Shown: positions 46,714 through 54,873 of the stretch, one piece after another
Numbering within the stretch: position 1 is the stretch's first letter
How the letters are laid out: each line of letters starts with the position of its first letter
Source of the DNA: Pseudomonadota bacterium
GTDB lineage: Bacteria; Bdellovibrionota; Bacteriovoracia; Bacteriovoracales; Bacteriovoracaceae
Direction: 5' to 3'
DNA length: 64,000 nt
Assembly (NCBI GenBank): GCA_027487515.1
Contig: JAIYDL010000019.1
Coordinates: 186,001 to 250,000 of the forward strand
Made by a program: the position numbers and the translations under genes
The notes under the pieces: generated by a model
Databases searched by the model: none
What the model was told of the DNA's origin: nothing
Seen by the model: the letters and a program-made list of their open reading frames with translations, nothing else

Positions 46714-47418
46714 ATGAACCTCTGCCTCCGGTGCCGTCGCCGCCTCCGGACCTGTGTGTGCGGCTTACTCTCTCCCTTCGAGACGGCATCGCGGTTTCTC
46801 ATCCTGATGCATCCCATGGAGTTTAAAAAAGAGAAAGTGGGAACGGGACGGTTTTCTCACCTCATCCTCAAGAACTCAGAGGTTCTGGTCGGGATCGGGT
46901 TCGATCAGGATCAGCGGCTGCGGGATCTCCTCGAGGATCCTACGTATGAAACTTTTCTCCTCTACCCAGGCCAGGGCTCCCTTGACCTCGGGGGGACAGA
47001 GTTCCCAGAGCGGCTCAAGAAGCGTGCCCAGTTCGTCGTCATCGATGGGACCTGGCCCTGCGCTAAAAAAATGATGAAGCTCTCCACGTGCCTCCACCAG
47101 GTGCCGCGAGTGAGTTTTCGAGCGGGGAGAGTCTCAGAGTTTAAGGTGAAACAGCAGCCTCAGGCGGGGTGCCTCTCGACCGTGGAGTCGATCCACCAGG
47201 TGCTCTGTGACCTCAATCGCCTGGGCCTTGAGGAAACCTCCCCCAAAGAAGAGAATCTGATGGAAGTCTTCCGACACACGGTTCGGCAACAGGTGGCACT
47301 CGCCCAGGATCCCGAGAGATCCGGCTACCGGAAGAAGCCCTTTTCACTGCCCGAAGACAGAAGGCCCTCGAAGAAATGGGAGCAGCGCTTACTTTTTTTT
47401 CATCGCCTCGATGAGTGA
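46714..47418 (+). CDS. DTW domain protein (second tRNA aminocarboxypropyltransferase-like)
   Basis: TapT-type enzyme for acp3U in tRNA. The zinc motif CLRCRRRLRTCVCG is at the N-terminus and the active-site segment FVVIDGTWPCAKKMMKLS in the middle. The end has AGCLSTVESIHQVLCDLNRLG. About 234 aa. ATG 46714, just after the SUI1 stop, is preferred to the track GTG 46702 (overlapping), but neither has a clear ribosome site. It differs from the copy at 24.7 kb, so the two may modify different tRNA positions. Confidence 0.85.
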   Translation: MNLCLRCRRRLRTCVCGLLSPFETASRFLILMHPMEFKKEKVGTGRFSHLILKNSEVLVGIGFDQDQRLRDLLEDPTYETFLLYPGQGSLDLGGTEFPERLKKRAQFVVIDGTWPCAKKMMKLSTCLHQVPRVSFRAGRVSEFKVKQQPQAGCLSTVESIHQVLCDLNRLGLEETSPKEENLMEVFRHTVRQQVALAQDPERSGYRKKPFSLPEDRRPSKKWEQRLLFFHRLDE

Positions 47419-47445
47419 GGCGTCGGGCCCTCCCACACCCTTGTG

Positions 47446-47473
47446 TTGTGTATCCCCTCGGTTATGCTAAAAT
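47446..47473 (+). promoter_or_regulatory. Extended -10 promoter of the PilZ gene
   Basis: TTGTGT, 16 bases, TAAAAT preceded by TG (TGCTAAAAT), 30 bp before the PilZ start. Confidence 0.5.
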
Positions 47474-47502
47474 TTTCTCAGACCACGAGACAAACGGGAT
47501 AA

Positions 47503-48318
47503 ATGAGAGTCATTAAGTCGGATTCTTCCGGGATCTACGCGTATCAGAAGTACTTCAAGCACCTCCAGGCCAATGGCCTGGGCGTTGTGCTTTGGCAGAT
47601 GCTCCCCACGGGGAAGCGTCAGGTGTTTCAGAGTAAGCTTAATTCCTTTCACTTCGAATCCAACCTCCTTCATTTCGAGCTCCCCGCCGGCGTCAGTGTC
47701 TCTCTCGAGTTAGCGCTGTTCGTGTACTCTGACTTCGGGCCCTTCATTTTTAAGACGACGCTGACGGAGGTCCGAGAGACTGGTCTCAGCGCCGTGATTC
47801 CGACGGAGATCAAGGTCCTGGATACCTCCGATGCTTCCGCCGATGTGCCGGAGAGTGCGAAGTTCGGTGGGCAGTTAGGGGGGATGACCAGTCGCCCGGC
47901 AGAGCGCATCGACCAAGGGCCCATGCGGGTCAAGTCCATGGGGGAGCGGACCGCCCGAGACCAGGAGTTTCTGAACGCGGAGTTCGATTCGGTGAGCCTC
48001 GATGATGAGGACAAGCTCTTTGCCGAAAAGCGAGAATCACCCCGGGCGCGCTTCAAAGAGGATAAGTTCGTCAAGGTTCAAACCCTCGAGTCCGAGGTGC
48101 TCCAGATCCTGAAGCTCTTCGACCTTTCTCGTGGTGGGATGGGCTTCATCACTCTGGAGCCGCAGCTTTTTCCGAAGGGCTCGAAGATTTTGATCGTCGG
48201 GTTCGAAGGCTTCAATCTCGACGACCCGCTGATCGCGGAGGTCATGTCCCAACGGGCGGTGGATGAGCATCAGATTGAGTTTAAGATCGGGTGCAAGTTC
48301 GACCAGGGGCAGGACTAG
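47503..48318 (+). CDS. PilZ domain protein
   Basis: Cyclic di-GMP receptor type protein. The C-terminal PilZ domain (~180-271) shows RESPRARFKEDKFVKV (RxxxR) and LFDLSRGGMGFIT (DxSxxG), both needed for ligand binding. The N-terminal ~110 residues look like a YcgR-N/PilZ-like beta barrel, joined by a variable, Ser/Glu-rich linker (115-175). 271 aa, cytoplasmic. Single gene with a good promoter. The partner it controls is not shown by the neighbours. Confidence 0.85.
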   Translation: MRVIKSDSSGIYAYQKYFKHLQANGLGVVLWQMLPTGKRQVFQSKLNSFHFESNLLHFELPAGVSVSLELALFVYSDFGPFIFKTTLTEVRETGLSAVIPTEIKVLDTSDASADVPESAKFGGQLGGMTSRPAERIDQGPMRVKSMGERTARDQEFLNAEFDSVSLDDEDKLFAEKRESPRARFKEDKFVKVQTLESEVLQILKLFDLSRGGMGFITLEPQLFPKGSKILIVGFEGFNLDDPLIAEVMSQRAVDEHQIEFKIGCKFDQGQD

Positions 48319-48330
48319 GGGCGTGACCCG

Positions 48331-48362
48331 GAAACACAGGGCCCCCTCGCGGAGGCCCCCGA
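48331..48362. terminator. GC-rich hairpin between convergent genes
   Basis: GGG-CCC-CCTC-GCG-GAGG-CCC region downstream of the PilZ stop and of the convergent secreted-protein stop. The stem has a bulge, so strength is moderate. Confidence 0.45.
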
Positions 48363-48366
48363 AGAT

Positions 48367-48831
48367 TTAGAATTCGTAGGAGTAGTTGTAGACGTTCTGG
48401 AAATTCACGTCGGAGCGGCGGATCTTGCGCTTCTGCCGAGTGAAGGCCCGGCGCATGGAGCGCAGTTTCTTCGACGACTCCACGAGGTCCAAGTGGTCAC
48501 CGTTATCCTGCGCGCAGGTGTTCACTTGCTGATGGACATAGACCAGCATCATTTTCGTTTCCTGCTCCATCCGAATGACCCGACGGTCGGTCATGTCCAT
48601 GCGGGAACCGACGGCGACGAGGTGCGCGGGAAGGATCCCGAAGATCTCTCCGATGAGCTTGCAGGCCCCAGCGGGGTCCTCGTCCTTGACGAGGCCACGA
48701 GCGGCGTTGGATTTTTCGATCAGCGTATCCACTCGGGTGAGCATCTCTTCTTTCACGCGCCGGTCGTTGAGCGACTTGGCCAAGGCGAGCTGGGTCATGA
48801 AAAGAAGAACTAAGGAAAGAGTGAGTTTCAT
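48367..48831 (-). CDS. Secreted helical hypothetical protein
   Basis: A 154-aa exported protein; the signal peptide MKLTLSLVLLFMTQLALAKS is followed by an all-helical mature part with a basic segment RSMRRAFTRQKRKIRR near the end and two cysteines (GACKL, NTCAQ). GGAGG lies 7-8 bases before ATG 48831; the track start (48891) adds a false N-terminus. No family recognised. Confidence 0.7.
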   Translation of the reverse strand: MKLTLSLVLLFMTQLALAKSLNDRRVKEEMLTRVDTLIEKSNAARGLVKDEDPAGACKLIGEIFGILPAHLVAVGSRMDMTDRRVIRMEQETKMMLVYVHQQVNTCAQDNGDHLDLVESSKKLRSMRRAFTRQKRKIRRSDVNFQNVYNYSYEF

Positions 48832-48919
48832 AAAAACCTCCGGAACGTAGGCAGCTGTCGATGCTTTGGACAGGGTAAGTGCCCTGAACACCTGTGGCCG
48901 CGTGTTGAGTTACCGTAGA

Positions 48920-49951
48920 CTATTCAAACCCCGTGCCAGACTCCTGAAGCTGCCCGAGCTGGATCCTCAGGTCGAGGAGTTCCTGCTCCCAGTAATTGGG
49001 GGAGGTAAACTGAGGAAAGATCCGTTGAAAGGAGTGGTCGTCCCAGCGCTTGGCGATCCAGGCATTGAAGTGCACCATCCGCATCGCTCGCAGGGCCTCG
49101 GTGAGGTTCATCCGAAGGTAGTCCTGTCTTGTCATCTCCCGGTAGGCCCCGAGGAAGCGGTCCCGGTCCGCTTGGCTATACTCATCGTTGCCTGGAAACA
49201 GGAGCCAGAGGTCTTGCTCAACGGGGCCCGTGAGGCAGTCGTCGAAGTCGACTGCAAAGGGGCCATCGGAAGTCCAGACGATGTTACCGCGGTGAAAGTC
49301 TCCGTGCAGTCGTTGCACAGTCAGTCCCGTGAAGCGCGGAGCAAGGAGGTCGTTTAACTGTGGTAAGAGAGAGAGGTAGTGCTTAAAACTCAGGTGGTCG
49401 ACGGGGTTGGCCGCCGCAAGGGCCGCGTGGTTGGCGAGGATAAAGGTTCCGGGGTTCAAGGCGAGGCGTTTGGTGAAGGCCGCCATCGAACCGATGTTGT
49501 GGATGCGGCCGATGAGGCGGCCGACCTGCTCGAGTTCTTCTTTGAGGAGTTCGTCCTTAAGGCGCCCTTGAACTTTAGGGAAGAGCGCGAAGAAGAGGTT
49601 GGTCTCCGGATGCAGGTGGAGAGTTTTCCCCGCAAACTCGATGGGAGGAACCACGGGTACTTCAAACTCCGTGAGGGTGTTCAGGAAGCTGTGCTCCTCG
49701 GTGATCTGCGCTTCACTCCAGCGGCCCGGGCGATAGAACTTCAGGATGACGTTGGTCGTGCTGAAGCCCTTCCCGAAGTCTACGCTCGCTGCGAGCTCGA
49801 TGTCGTAGACTCGGTTCTCTAGACTATTAAGCGTCATGACTCGGCCCGTGAGGCGCTTCCCGTAGGCCTCCACGGCCTGAAGCACGTGATCCGGTGTCAG
49901 GAGGTGGAAATGCCGAGTTTCAGCGCCCCAGAGGTTTTCTATGTTGGCCAT
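48920..49951 (-). CDS. srkA: Stress response kinase A (RdoA/YihE family Ser/Thr kinase)
   Basis: Eukaryote-like-fold protein kinase similar to SrkA, which counters envelope and oxidative stress by phosphorylating proteins. TLNSLENRVYDIEL is the N-terminal lobe, LHGDFHRGNIVW the catalytic loop (Asp) and FAVDFDDCLTGPVEQDLWLL the metal-binding loop. 343 aa, normal. It follows the phoD-like gene by 48 bp and is the last gene of the ROK-hyp-maf-phoD-srkA operon. Confidence 0.93.
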   Translation of the reverse strand: MANIENLWGAETRHFHLLTPDHVLQAVEAYGKRLTGRVMTLNSLENRVYDIELAASVDFGKGFSTTNVILKFYRPGRWSEAQITEEHSFLNTLTEFEVPVVPPIEFAGKTLHLHPETNLFFALFPKVQGRLKDELLKEELEQVGRLIGRIHNIGSMAAFTKRLALNPGTFILANHAALAAANPVDHLSFKHYLSLLPQLNDLLAPRFTGLTVQRLHGDFHRGNIVWTSDGPFAVDFDDCLTGPVEQDLWLLFPGNDEYSQADRDRFLGAYREMTRQDYLRMNLTEALRAMRMVHFNAWIAKRWDDHSFQRIFPQFTSPNYWEQELLDLRIQLGQLQESGTGFE

Positions 49952-49999
49952 CTTCTTTGTCCCTTCTCTTGGATGAAAGCGCGGTGAGGCGTTGATGTT

Positions 50000-51364
50000 C
50001 TAGCGGCGGGACGAGCGGCGCTTCCTCCTCAGTTTTCGGTAGCTCCGCCGTCCTGACCGGCGTTTCCGGTTCTCTTTGAGATTGTCCTGAAGGTCCTTGA
50101 TGTAGACCGCGAGCTCTCGGTGAAAGTACCTTTCGCCAGCCACACCGAAGCTCGTCACGTCGAGGAACCAGTGGTTATCTTTTGCGACGCTGTCGACGAT
50201 GAGAAAGTTCGAGTGCTCTTTCTCACTCACCACCCGCCACGGGTTCTTATCGGCCTCGGGGCCAAAGGTCTTCGCATGCATGGGACTCGAGGTGATCTCA
50301 AAGCTTGGTTTCCCGAAGAGACTGCGCGGAAACTGCATGATCTCGGAGAGGTGCCGGTCACCGGACAAAAAGACAAACGGTGTTGCGATCTGCCGCAACT
50401 GGCCCACGAATTCCTGGAAGTCTTGGGGATGGTTCCCTTCAAAGGATTCGAATTCCTGGTAGCCACCGAAGAACTGATCCCCTTTGATGATGAAACTCGG
50501 AGACGTCTCCTCCCGGAGCTTGGAGTAAAACCAGGCGCTCTGGTCTAGTCCCAGGTGAGAGTGACTCTTCTCCGGGGAGCGAAAACTGCGTCCGTCCAAG
50601 AAATAAAGGTTGAAGTCCCCGAGGGAGAGGAGGCCTCCGGTACCGTGCCCCGGCGCCCAGTCATCGTCAGAGAGGTCTTGAGCAAAGAAAGCTTGGAAGA
50701 TTTCCTTCGAGGCCTCTTTGTGCTTGAAGGTTGCGTCCGCGTTGTTCTGGCCGTAGTCGTGGTCATCCCACAGAGCGTGGGTGGGGATGAGGCGCTCTTG
50801 AAAAAAAACCGGCAAGGTCAGCCGGACATCCATGTAGCGATTCCAAAGGATCTCGGGATCCGTCACTTGCGTGGTTTTGGCGGAGCTCAGGTCGGCGTAG
50901 ACGTTATCGCCGATCATGAGCACGTACTCCGGGGCCTGGGCCTGGAGAGTGTTCCAGATCTTGTAATCTTTCGGGGTGAAATCGTTCACGCACGAAAGCA
51001 CCGCCAGCCGCAGCTTGGTGCTCTCCCGCTGGCCGCGACCAACCAGCCGCTGGTCGATGATCTTCTCCCCGTCGTAGACGTAGAGATTGAACGTCGTCTG
51101 CTGCTCACGCACGAAGACGATTTTGTGGATCACATACGGCGAAAATGAGCGCTCCACGATCTTCGTTTCGTCCGGGGCCAGGAGTTCGCCGTCTTCGGCG
51201 CGGAGTTCGAAGCGAAGCGGCAGGCCCCTCTTGGCGACGACACTGAACTCAACCTCTTTACTGTTGGTGACCCCCTGGAGAATGGAGAGCTTGTCGGTCC
51301 GGCGCGTCGGTAAATCAGCGCAGGAAGCGAAAACGAAGAGGAGGGCGAGGAGATAAAGTTTCAC
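50000..51364 (-). CDS. PhoD-like alkaline phosphatase lipoprotein with Arg-rich tail
   Basis: Metallophosphatase of the alkaline phosphatase D family. Lipobox FASC near residue 15 makes it a lipoprotein. Metal-site motifs: LSCVNDF, MIGDNVYADLSS, LWDDHDYGQNNAD and SGDRHLSEIM. The C-terminal ~25 residues are almost all Arg, Lys and Ser (ENRKRRSGRRSYRKLRRKRR), which is not part of the family fold and could bind acidic polymer or DNA. 454 aa. It overlaps maf by 4 bp (ATGA). Confidence 0.85.
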   Translation of the reverse strand: MKLYLLALLFVFASCADLPTRRTDKLSILQGVTNSKEVEFSVVAKRGLPLRFELRAEDGELLAPDETKIVERSFSPYVIHKIVFVREQQTTFNLYVYDGEKIIDQRLVGRGQRESTKLRLAVLSCVNDFTPKDYKIWNTLQAQAPEYVLMIGDNVYADLSSAKTTQVTDPEILWNRYMDVRLTLPVFFQERLIPTHALWDDHDYGQNNADATFKHKEASKEIFQAFFAQDLSDDDWAPGHGTGGLLSLGDFNLYFLDGRSFRSPEKSHSHLGLDQSAWFYSKLREETSPSFIIKGDQFFGGYQEFESFEGNHPQDFQEFVGQLRQIATPFVFLSGDRHLSEIMQFPRSLFGKPSFEITSSPMHAKTFGPEADKNPWRVVSEKEHSNFLIVDSVAKDNHWFLDVTSFGVAGERYFHRELAVYIKDLQDNLKENRKRRSGRRSYRKLRRKRRSSRR

Positions 51365-51963
51365 AGAGGGTATCCAAGTTTGATGAGCGTTGTCGTGAGG
51401 TTTATGAGGGGGAGTCCGATGACGGCGGTATGGTCGTCCATCTCGATTCTCTCAAACAGTCGAATCCCCCGGGCCTCGAGCTTATAGCTCCCGGCGCAGT
51501 CCAGTGGGAGGTCGGCATCCACGTAGGCCCGGATGGCAGCTTGCGAGAGCGGGCGCATGTGCAGCACCGTCCGAGCGAGGAAGGTCTCTGAGTGCCCGGG
51601 ACTGACCACCGCCACCGCCGTCAGCAATTCATGAGGCCCCCCACTGAGCTCGAGCAACTGGGCCACCGCACTCTCTCGGTCGCCGGGTTTTGAGAAGATC
51701 TTACCTCCGGCGGTACACACCTGGTCGGAGCCAATTACGCAGGCGTCTGGGCGGTGCTTGAAAACGACCTGGGCCTTGAGCAAGGCCAACCTCAAGGCCA
51801 CCGCCGAGGGCGCAAGGCCCAAGGTCTTGGCCTCATCCTCGTCGATCCCTGGAGCGATCGCTTCGAAGGGCCAGCCCAGCTGGGCCAGGAGTTCCCCACG
51901 GTACTTCGACGTCGACGCCAGGATCAAGGGGTAGGGGAGGTTCAGTGGTTGATTTTTTCCCAA
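51361..51963 (-). CDS. maf: Maf family nucleotide pyrophosphatase
   Basis: House-cleaning nucleoside triphosphate pyrophosphatase. LILASTSKYRGELLAQLGWPF is the Maf signature; ACVIGSDQVCTAGG and FSKPGDRESAVAQL follow. 200 aa. The start is TTG 51963, lying inside the upstream 101-aa gene by 22 bp, and the stop overlaps phoD by 4 bp. A close match to the YceF (m7GTP) subgroup rather than the dTTP subgroup is possible. Confidence 0.9.
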   Translation of the reverse strand: MGKNQPLNLPYPLILASTSKYRGELLAQLGWPFEAIAPGIDEDEAKTLGLAPSAVALRLALLKAQVVFKHRPDACVIGSDQVCTAGGKIFSKPGDRESAVAQLLELSGGPHELLTAVAVVSPGHSETFLARTVLHMRPLSQAAIRAYVDADLPLDCAGSYKLEARGIRLFERIEMDDHTAVIGLPLINLTTTLIKLGYPL

Positions 51964-52247
51964 ATCTTTAAGCAGAAAATTCTATCCTGGTTAAACTCCT
52001 TCCACGGAAGATCAAGAATGATATCCCGAGTCGGAGAACGGTTAATACCGGCATGAACACAGCTTTTATTCAACGTAAGCGTATAGTATTTCCGATAGAA
52101 GGCATAGACCGCCTGGTGCTTTTCATCGAGATCTTTTGCCGCTTGAAGAGTTTTCTGGAGCTTCCGCGCCTGAGACGTCATCATTTCAGTGAGCTTCTTC
52201 GATTCTCGGTTCTCCGGATCTAAGTGCCACTCGGAGGGAACGGTCAT
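51942..52247 (-). CDS. Small hypothetical protein
   Basis: A 101-aa basic, helical protein; no signal or membrane segment. It starts at an ATGA overlap with the ROK kinase and ends inside maf, so coupling supports its being real. Residues 15-45 look like a coiled coil (KLTEMMTSQARKLQKTLQAAKDLDEK). No family recognised. Two cysteines near the middle and end. Confidence 0.62.
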   Translation of the reverse strand: MTVPSEWHLDPENRESKKLTEMMTSQARKLQKTLQAAKDLDEKHQAVYAFYRKYYTLTLNKSCVHAGINRSPTRDIILDLPWKEFNQDRIFCLKIWEKINH

Positions 52248-53185
52248 GCCTGAAAGACCTCGTCGATGATGTGAGCGGCGCCCCCGTAAATGGCACCCTT
52301 GTCGGACGAGAGGCTGGCACCGATGATGCGCACCTTTCCCTTGAGTGAAAAGTGCACGAGCTCATCGAATTTTCTAAGCACGACGGCGAAGAAGGGATCT
52401 CCGAGCTTGGAGACTCCACCCCCGATCACGAAGGCCTGGGGCCCGAACAGGACGGCGATGCTCACGAAACCCGTGGCGAGTTCTTGGGCGATGCAGTTGA
52501 TGATGGTCTGGGCCCGAAGGTTGCCGTTTTTAAACTCAACTCCGAGTTTCTCAATGGTCCATTCCTCACCGGTGAGTTCCGTGATGGTTTGCTTGATTCC
52601 TTTCGCCGAGAGGTAGCTCTCGAGGTGGTTGAGACCGCCGCACGAGCAAAGGCGCTGCTTATCATGCGGGATGATGAGGTGGCCGCCCTCCGCACCGAGA
52701 GCGTTGAAGCCTCGGTAGAGTTTCCCATTCAAGATAAGTCCGGTGCCGACTCCGGTGCCAAGCGTAATCAGGATGAAGTCAGAAAAATCTTTTCCCGCTC
52801 CCCACCGTTTTTCACCGACCGCGGCGAGGTTGGCATCATTTTCAATGACGGCGTTAGTTTTGAATTTCTCCGCGAAAAGGTCACGCAGTGGCACGTTGCG
52901 CCAGCCGAGGTTGGGGGCATTATCCACACGACCGGTGAAGTAGTTGGCCATCGGCGCTCCCGCACCGACACCCACTAGCCGTGAGTCACCCAAGTGGAAC
53001 CCGCACTCCGAGACAAGTAATTGATCACATTCCTGAGCGAGCTGATCGATGAAGGGGGCCGGATCCGAAGCCTTCGGCGTCGGGTGAGTCCGGTAACTCA
53101 GGAGCACCCCTGCGTGATCGAAGAGTCCGATCTTTGTGTTCGTCCCGCCGATGTCAATTCCGATCGCTACCTGGTCATTCTTCAT
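52244..53185 (-). CDS. ROK family sugar kinase
   Basis: Glucokinase/N-acetylhexosamine kinase type of the ROK family. VAIGIDIGGTNTKIGLFD is the phosphate loop; NDANLAAVGEKRWGAG and LITLGTGVGTGLILNGKLYRG hold the sugar and ATP sites. The zinc motif usually CxCGxxGCxE is here LCSCGGLNHLES, with the third Cys replaced by His. 313 aa. It heads the operon ROK-hyp-maf-phoD-srkA. Sugar cannot be told from sequence; no HTH, so it is not a repressor. Confidence 0.9.
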   Translation of the reverse strand: MKNDQVAIGIDIGGTNTKIGLFDHAGVLLSYRTHPTPKASDPAPFIDQLAQECDQLLVSECGFHLGDSRLVGVGAGAPMANYFTGRVDNAPNLGWRNVPLRDLFAEKFKTNAVIENDANLAAVGEKRWGAGKDFSDFILITLGTGVGTGLILNGKLYRGFNALGAEGGHLIIPHDKQRLCSCGGLNHLESYLSAKGIKQTITELTGEEWTIEKLGVEFKNGNLRAQTIINCIAQELATGFVSIAVLFGPQAFVIGGGVSKLGDPFFAVVLRKFDELVHFSLKGKVRIIGASLSSDKGAIYGGAAHIIDEVFQA

Positions 53186-53266
53186 AGGTTAAAACGCTAT
53201 CATGAAAGTGGAGGCAAGGCTATAATGGGACGATAGGCTTTTATCTCATGGCCATGAGGGTCAAAC

Positions 53267-54325
53267 TTGAAACCGGTTAATCTGAACCAGCTCCTTTTCC
53301 ATCCTAAGTCGGACTCACTGAGCTTCTTCTTGCCACCGACCGATCGGCCGGAAGCCGAAGCAGAAGCCTTTTGTCACAAGATGTCACTCACTCTTCAGAA
53401 GGATGAACAGACCGCACTTCTCCGGCTCCTGGAAAAGAACAAGAGTAAGGTGAGCAAGATCCTACGAGGGCATCCGGAAAAGTCCCATGGGTTTTTCCTG
53501 GCCGAAGAACTCCAGGGCTACATCATCCTCCAGAACCGTTTAGCTCCCTATTACCTCGTGGGCCAGACCTTCCACGTGCGTCCTCTGTTGGAGGAGCTCT
53601 TCGTGAACCCGGAGTTCCTTCTCATCAATGTCTCTCTCTACGACATCAAAATCTACCGGGGAGATTTTCAGCACCTCGAAATCATCCAGCAGTACGACTT
53701 CGATCAGCTCCCGAAGAACTTCATCGCATCGGTGAACCGGCTCTACGCTCCCCAGCACTTGGGCCTCATCCCCTACAAGACGATCCTCGCCCTCGGGACC
53801 ATCGCTCAGAGAGTCAAAGATCAGATCCTCTATGAATCGCTGCCCGTCATCGTCACGGGCCTGGACGACATGAAGGGACCTTTCCTTCGATCCCTCTCCG
53901 ATGTGTCTGGAGTTTTTTCTCATTTTGACCATGATTTCTATGAGAAGTCCTGCATGGAAATTCTCGAGAAATGCTCCGCCTTCCGCGAGGCCGTGACTGA
54001 CTACTATTCGCTTCAGCTCAAAGAGCGGCTGCGCCGCTTGAAGAAGTCGCGGCGGCTTTTGTCAGACCTCGGAGACATCATCCGAGCGGTGGCCGCGGGG
54101 CGAGTCGGGCACCTGGTGATTCCCTCGGAGAAAAAGCTCTGGGGCCGAGTGGACCTCGAGACCGGTGAGTTCACCATCCATAAAAAACTTGGTAAGACGT
54201 CGACCGACATCCTCAACGAGCTCGCCGAGGAGGTCATCCGCCAGGGTGGTCGGATCCAGATCCTGGGCCCGAATTTCTTCCCCGGGGACACGAGCGTTCT
54301 TGCTGTCGTAAAAGGCCAACTATGA
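53267..54325 (+). CDS. Bacterial archaeo-eukaryotic release factor-like protein (baeRF)
   Basis: Related to eRF1/Pelota-type release-factor domains found in bacteria (baeRF), proposed to act on stalled ribosomes, roles unproven. PYYLVGQTFHVRPLLEEL and FLLINVSLYDIKIYRGDFQHLEII are typical; the C-terminal half has AVAAGRVGHLVIPSEKKLWG, matching the C-domain. 352 aa. It starts at TTG 53267 with GAGGG upstream and overlaps the gamma carbonic anhydrase start (ATGA). No GGQ motif is visible, so it should not release peptides like eRF1. Confidence 0.8.
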   Translation: MKPVNLNQLLFHPKSDSLSFFLPPTDRPEAEAEAFCHKMSLTLQKDEQTALLRLLEKNKSKVSKILRGHPEKSHGFFLAEELQGYIILQNRLAPYYLVGQTFHVRPLLEELFVNPEFLLINVSLYDIKIYRGDFQHLEIIQQYDFDQLPKNFIASVNRLYAPQHLGLIPYKTILALGTIAQRVKDQILYESLPVIVTGLDDMKGPFLRSLSDVSGVFSHFDHDFYEKSCMEILEKCSAFREAVTDYYSLQLKERLRRLKKSRRLLSDLGDIIRAVAAGRVGHLVIPSEKKLWGRVDLETGEFTIHKKLGKTSTDILNELAEEVIRQGGRIQILGPNFFPGDTSVLAVVKGQL

Positions 54326-54873
54326 TTTACTCCAATTACTTCGATCACCGCCCGACTCTGGGGGCCCGGGTCTTCGCGGCCGACGGGGCCAAAATCATCG
54401 GCCGGGCGGAGCTCGGGGACCACGTGAACATCTGGTTCAACACCGTCATCCGGGCCGACGTGAACTTCATCAAGATCGGTCGCAACACGAACATCCAAGA
54501 CCTGTGCATGCTTCATGTGACGGAGCAGAACTCGCTCACCATCGGTGAGAACACTTCCCTCGGCCACAGCGTCATCCTCCACGGATGCACGATCGGGAAT
54601 GGCTGTTTGATCGGCATGGGTGCGATCATCCTGGACGGAGCACAGATCGGCGATCACTGCCTGGTGGCCGCGGGGTCGATGGTGACACCGAACAAGTGCT
54701 TTCCACCCGGGAGCATGATCAAGGGCCGGCCGGCCGTCGTCGAACGGCCCCTTTCACCAGAAGAGATCGAGCGGGTCTCCAACCACTACCGGGCGTACGT
54801 GAGCTACAAAGAACAGTACCTGACGATGGGGGAGCATGGAACTACAACGAAAAGGTCCGACGGCGCGGATTAG
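54322..54873 (+). CDS. Gamma carbonic anhydrase family protein
   Basis: Left-handed beta-helix trimer; the repeating hexapeptides run from about residue 12 to 140. The His metal ligands are in MLHVTE and SLGHSVILHGC, as in Cam/YrdA. 183 aa, typical. It overlaps the baeRF stop by 4 bp and yihY starts inside its last 38 bp. Some members (YrdA type) bind metal but lack strong activity. Confidence 0.93.
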   Translation: MIYSNYFDHRPTLGARVFAADGAKIIGRAELGDHVNIWFNTVIRADVNFIKIGRNTNIQDLCMLHVTEQNSLTIGENTSLGHSVILHGCTIGNGCLIGMGAIILDGAQIGDHCLVAAGSMVTPNKCFPPGSMIKGRPAVVERPLSPEEIERVSNHYRAYVSYKEQYLTMGEHGTTTKRSDGAD

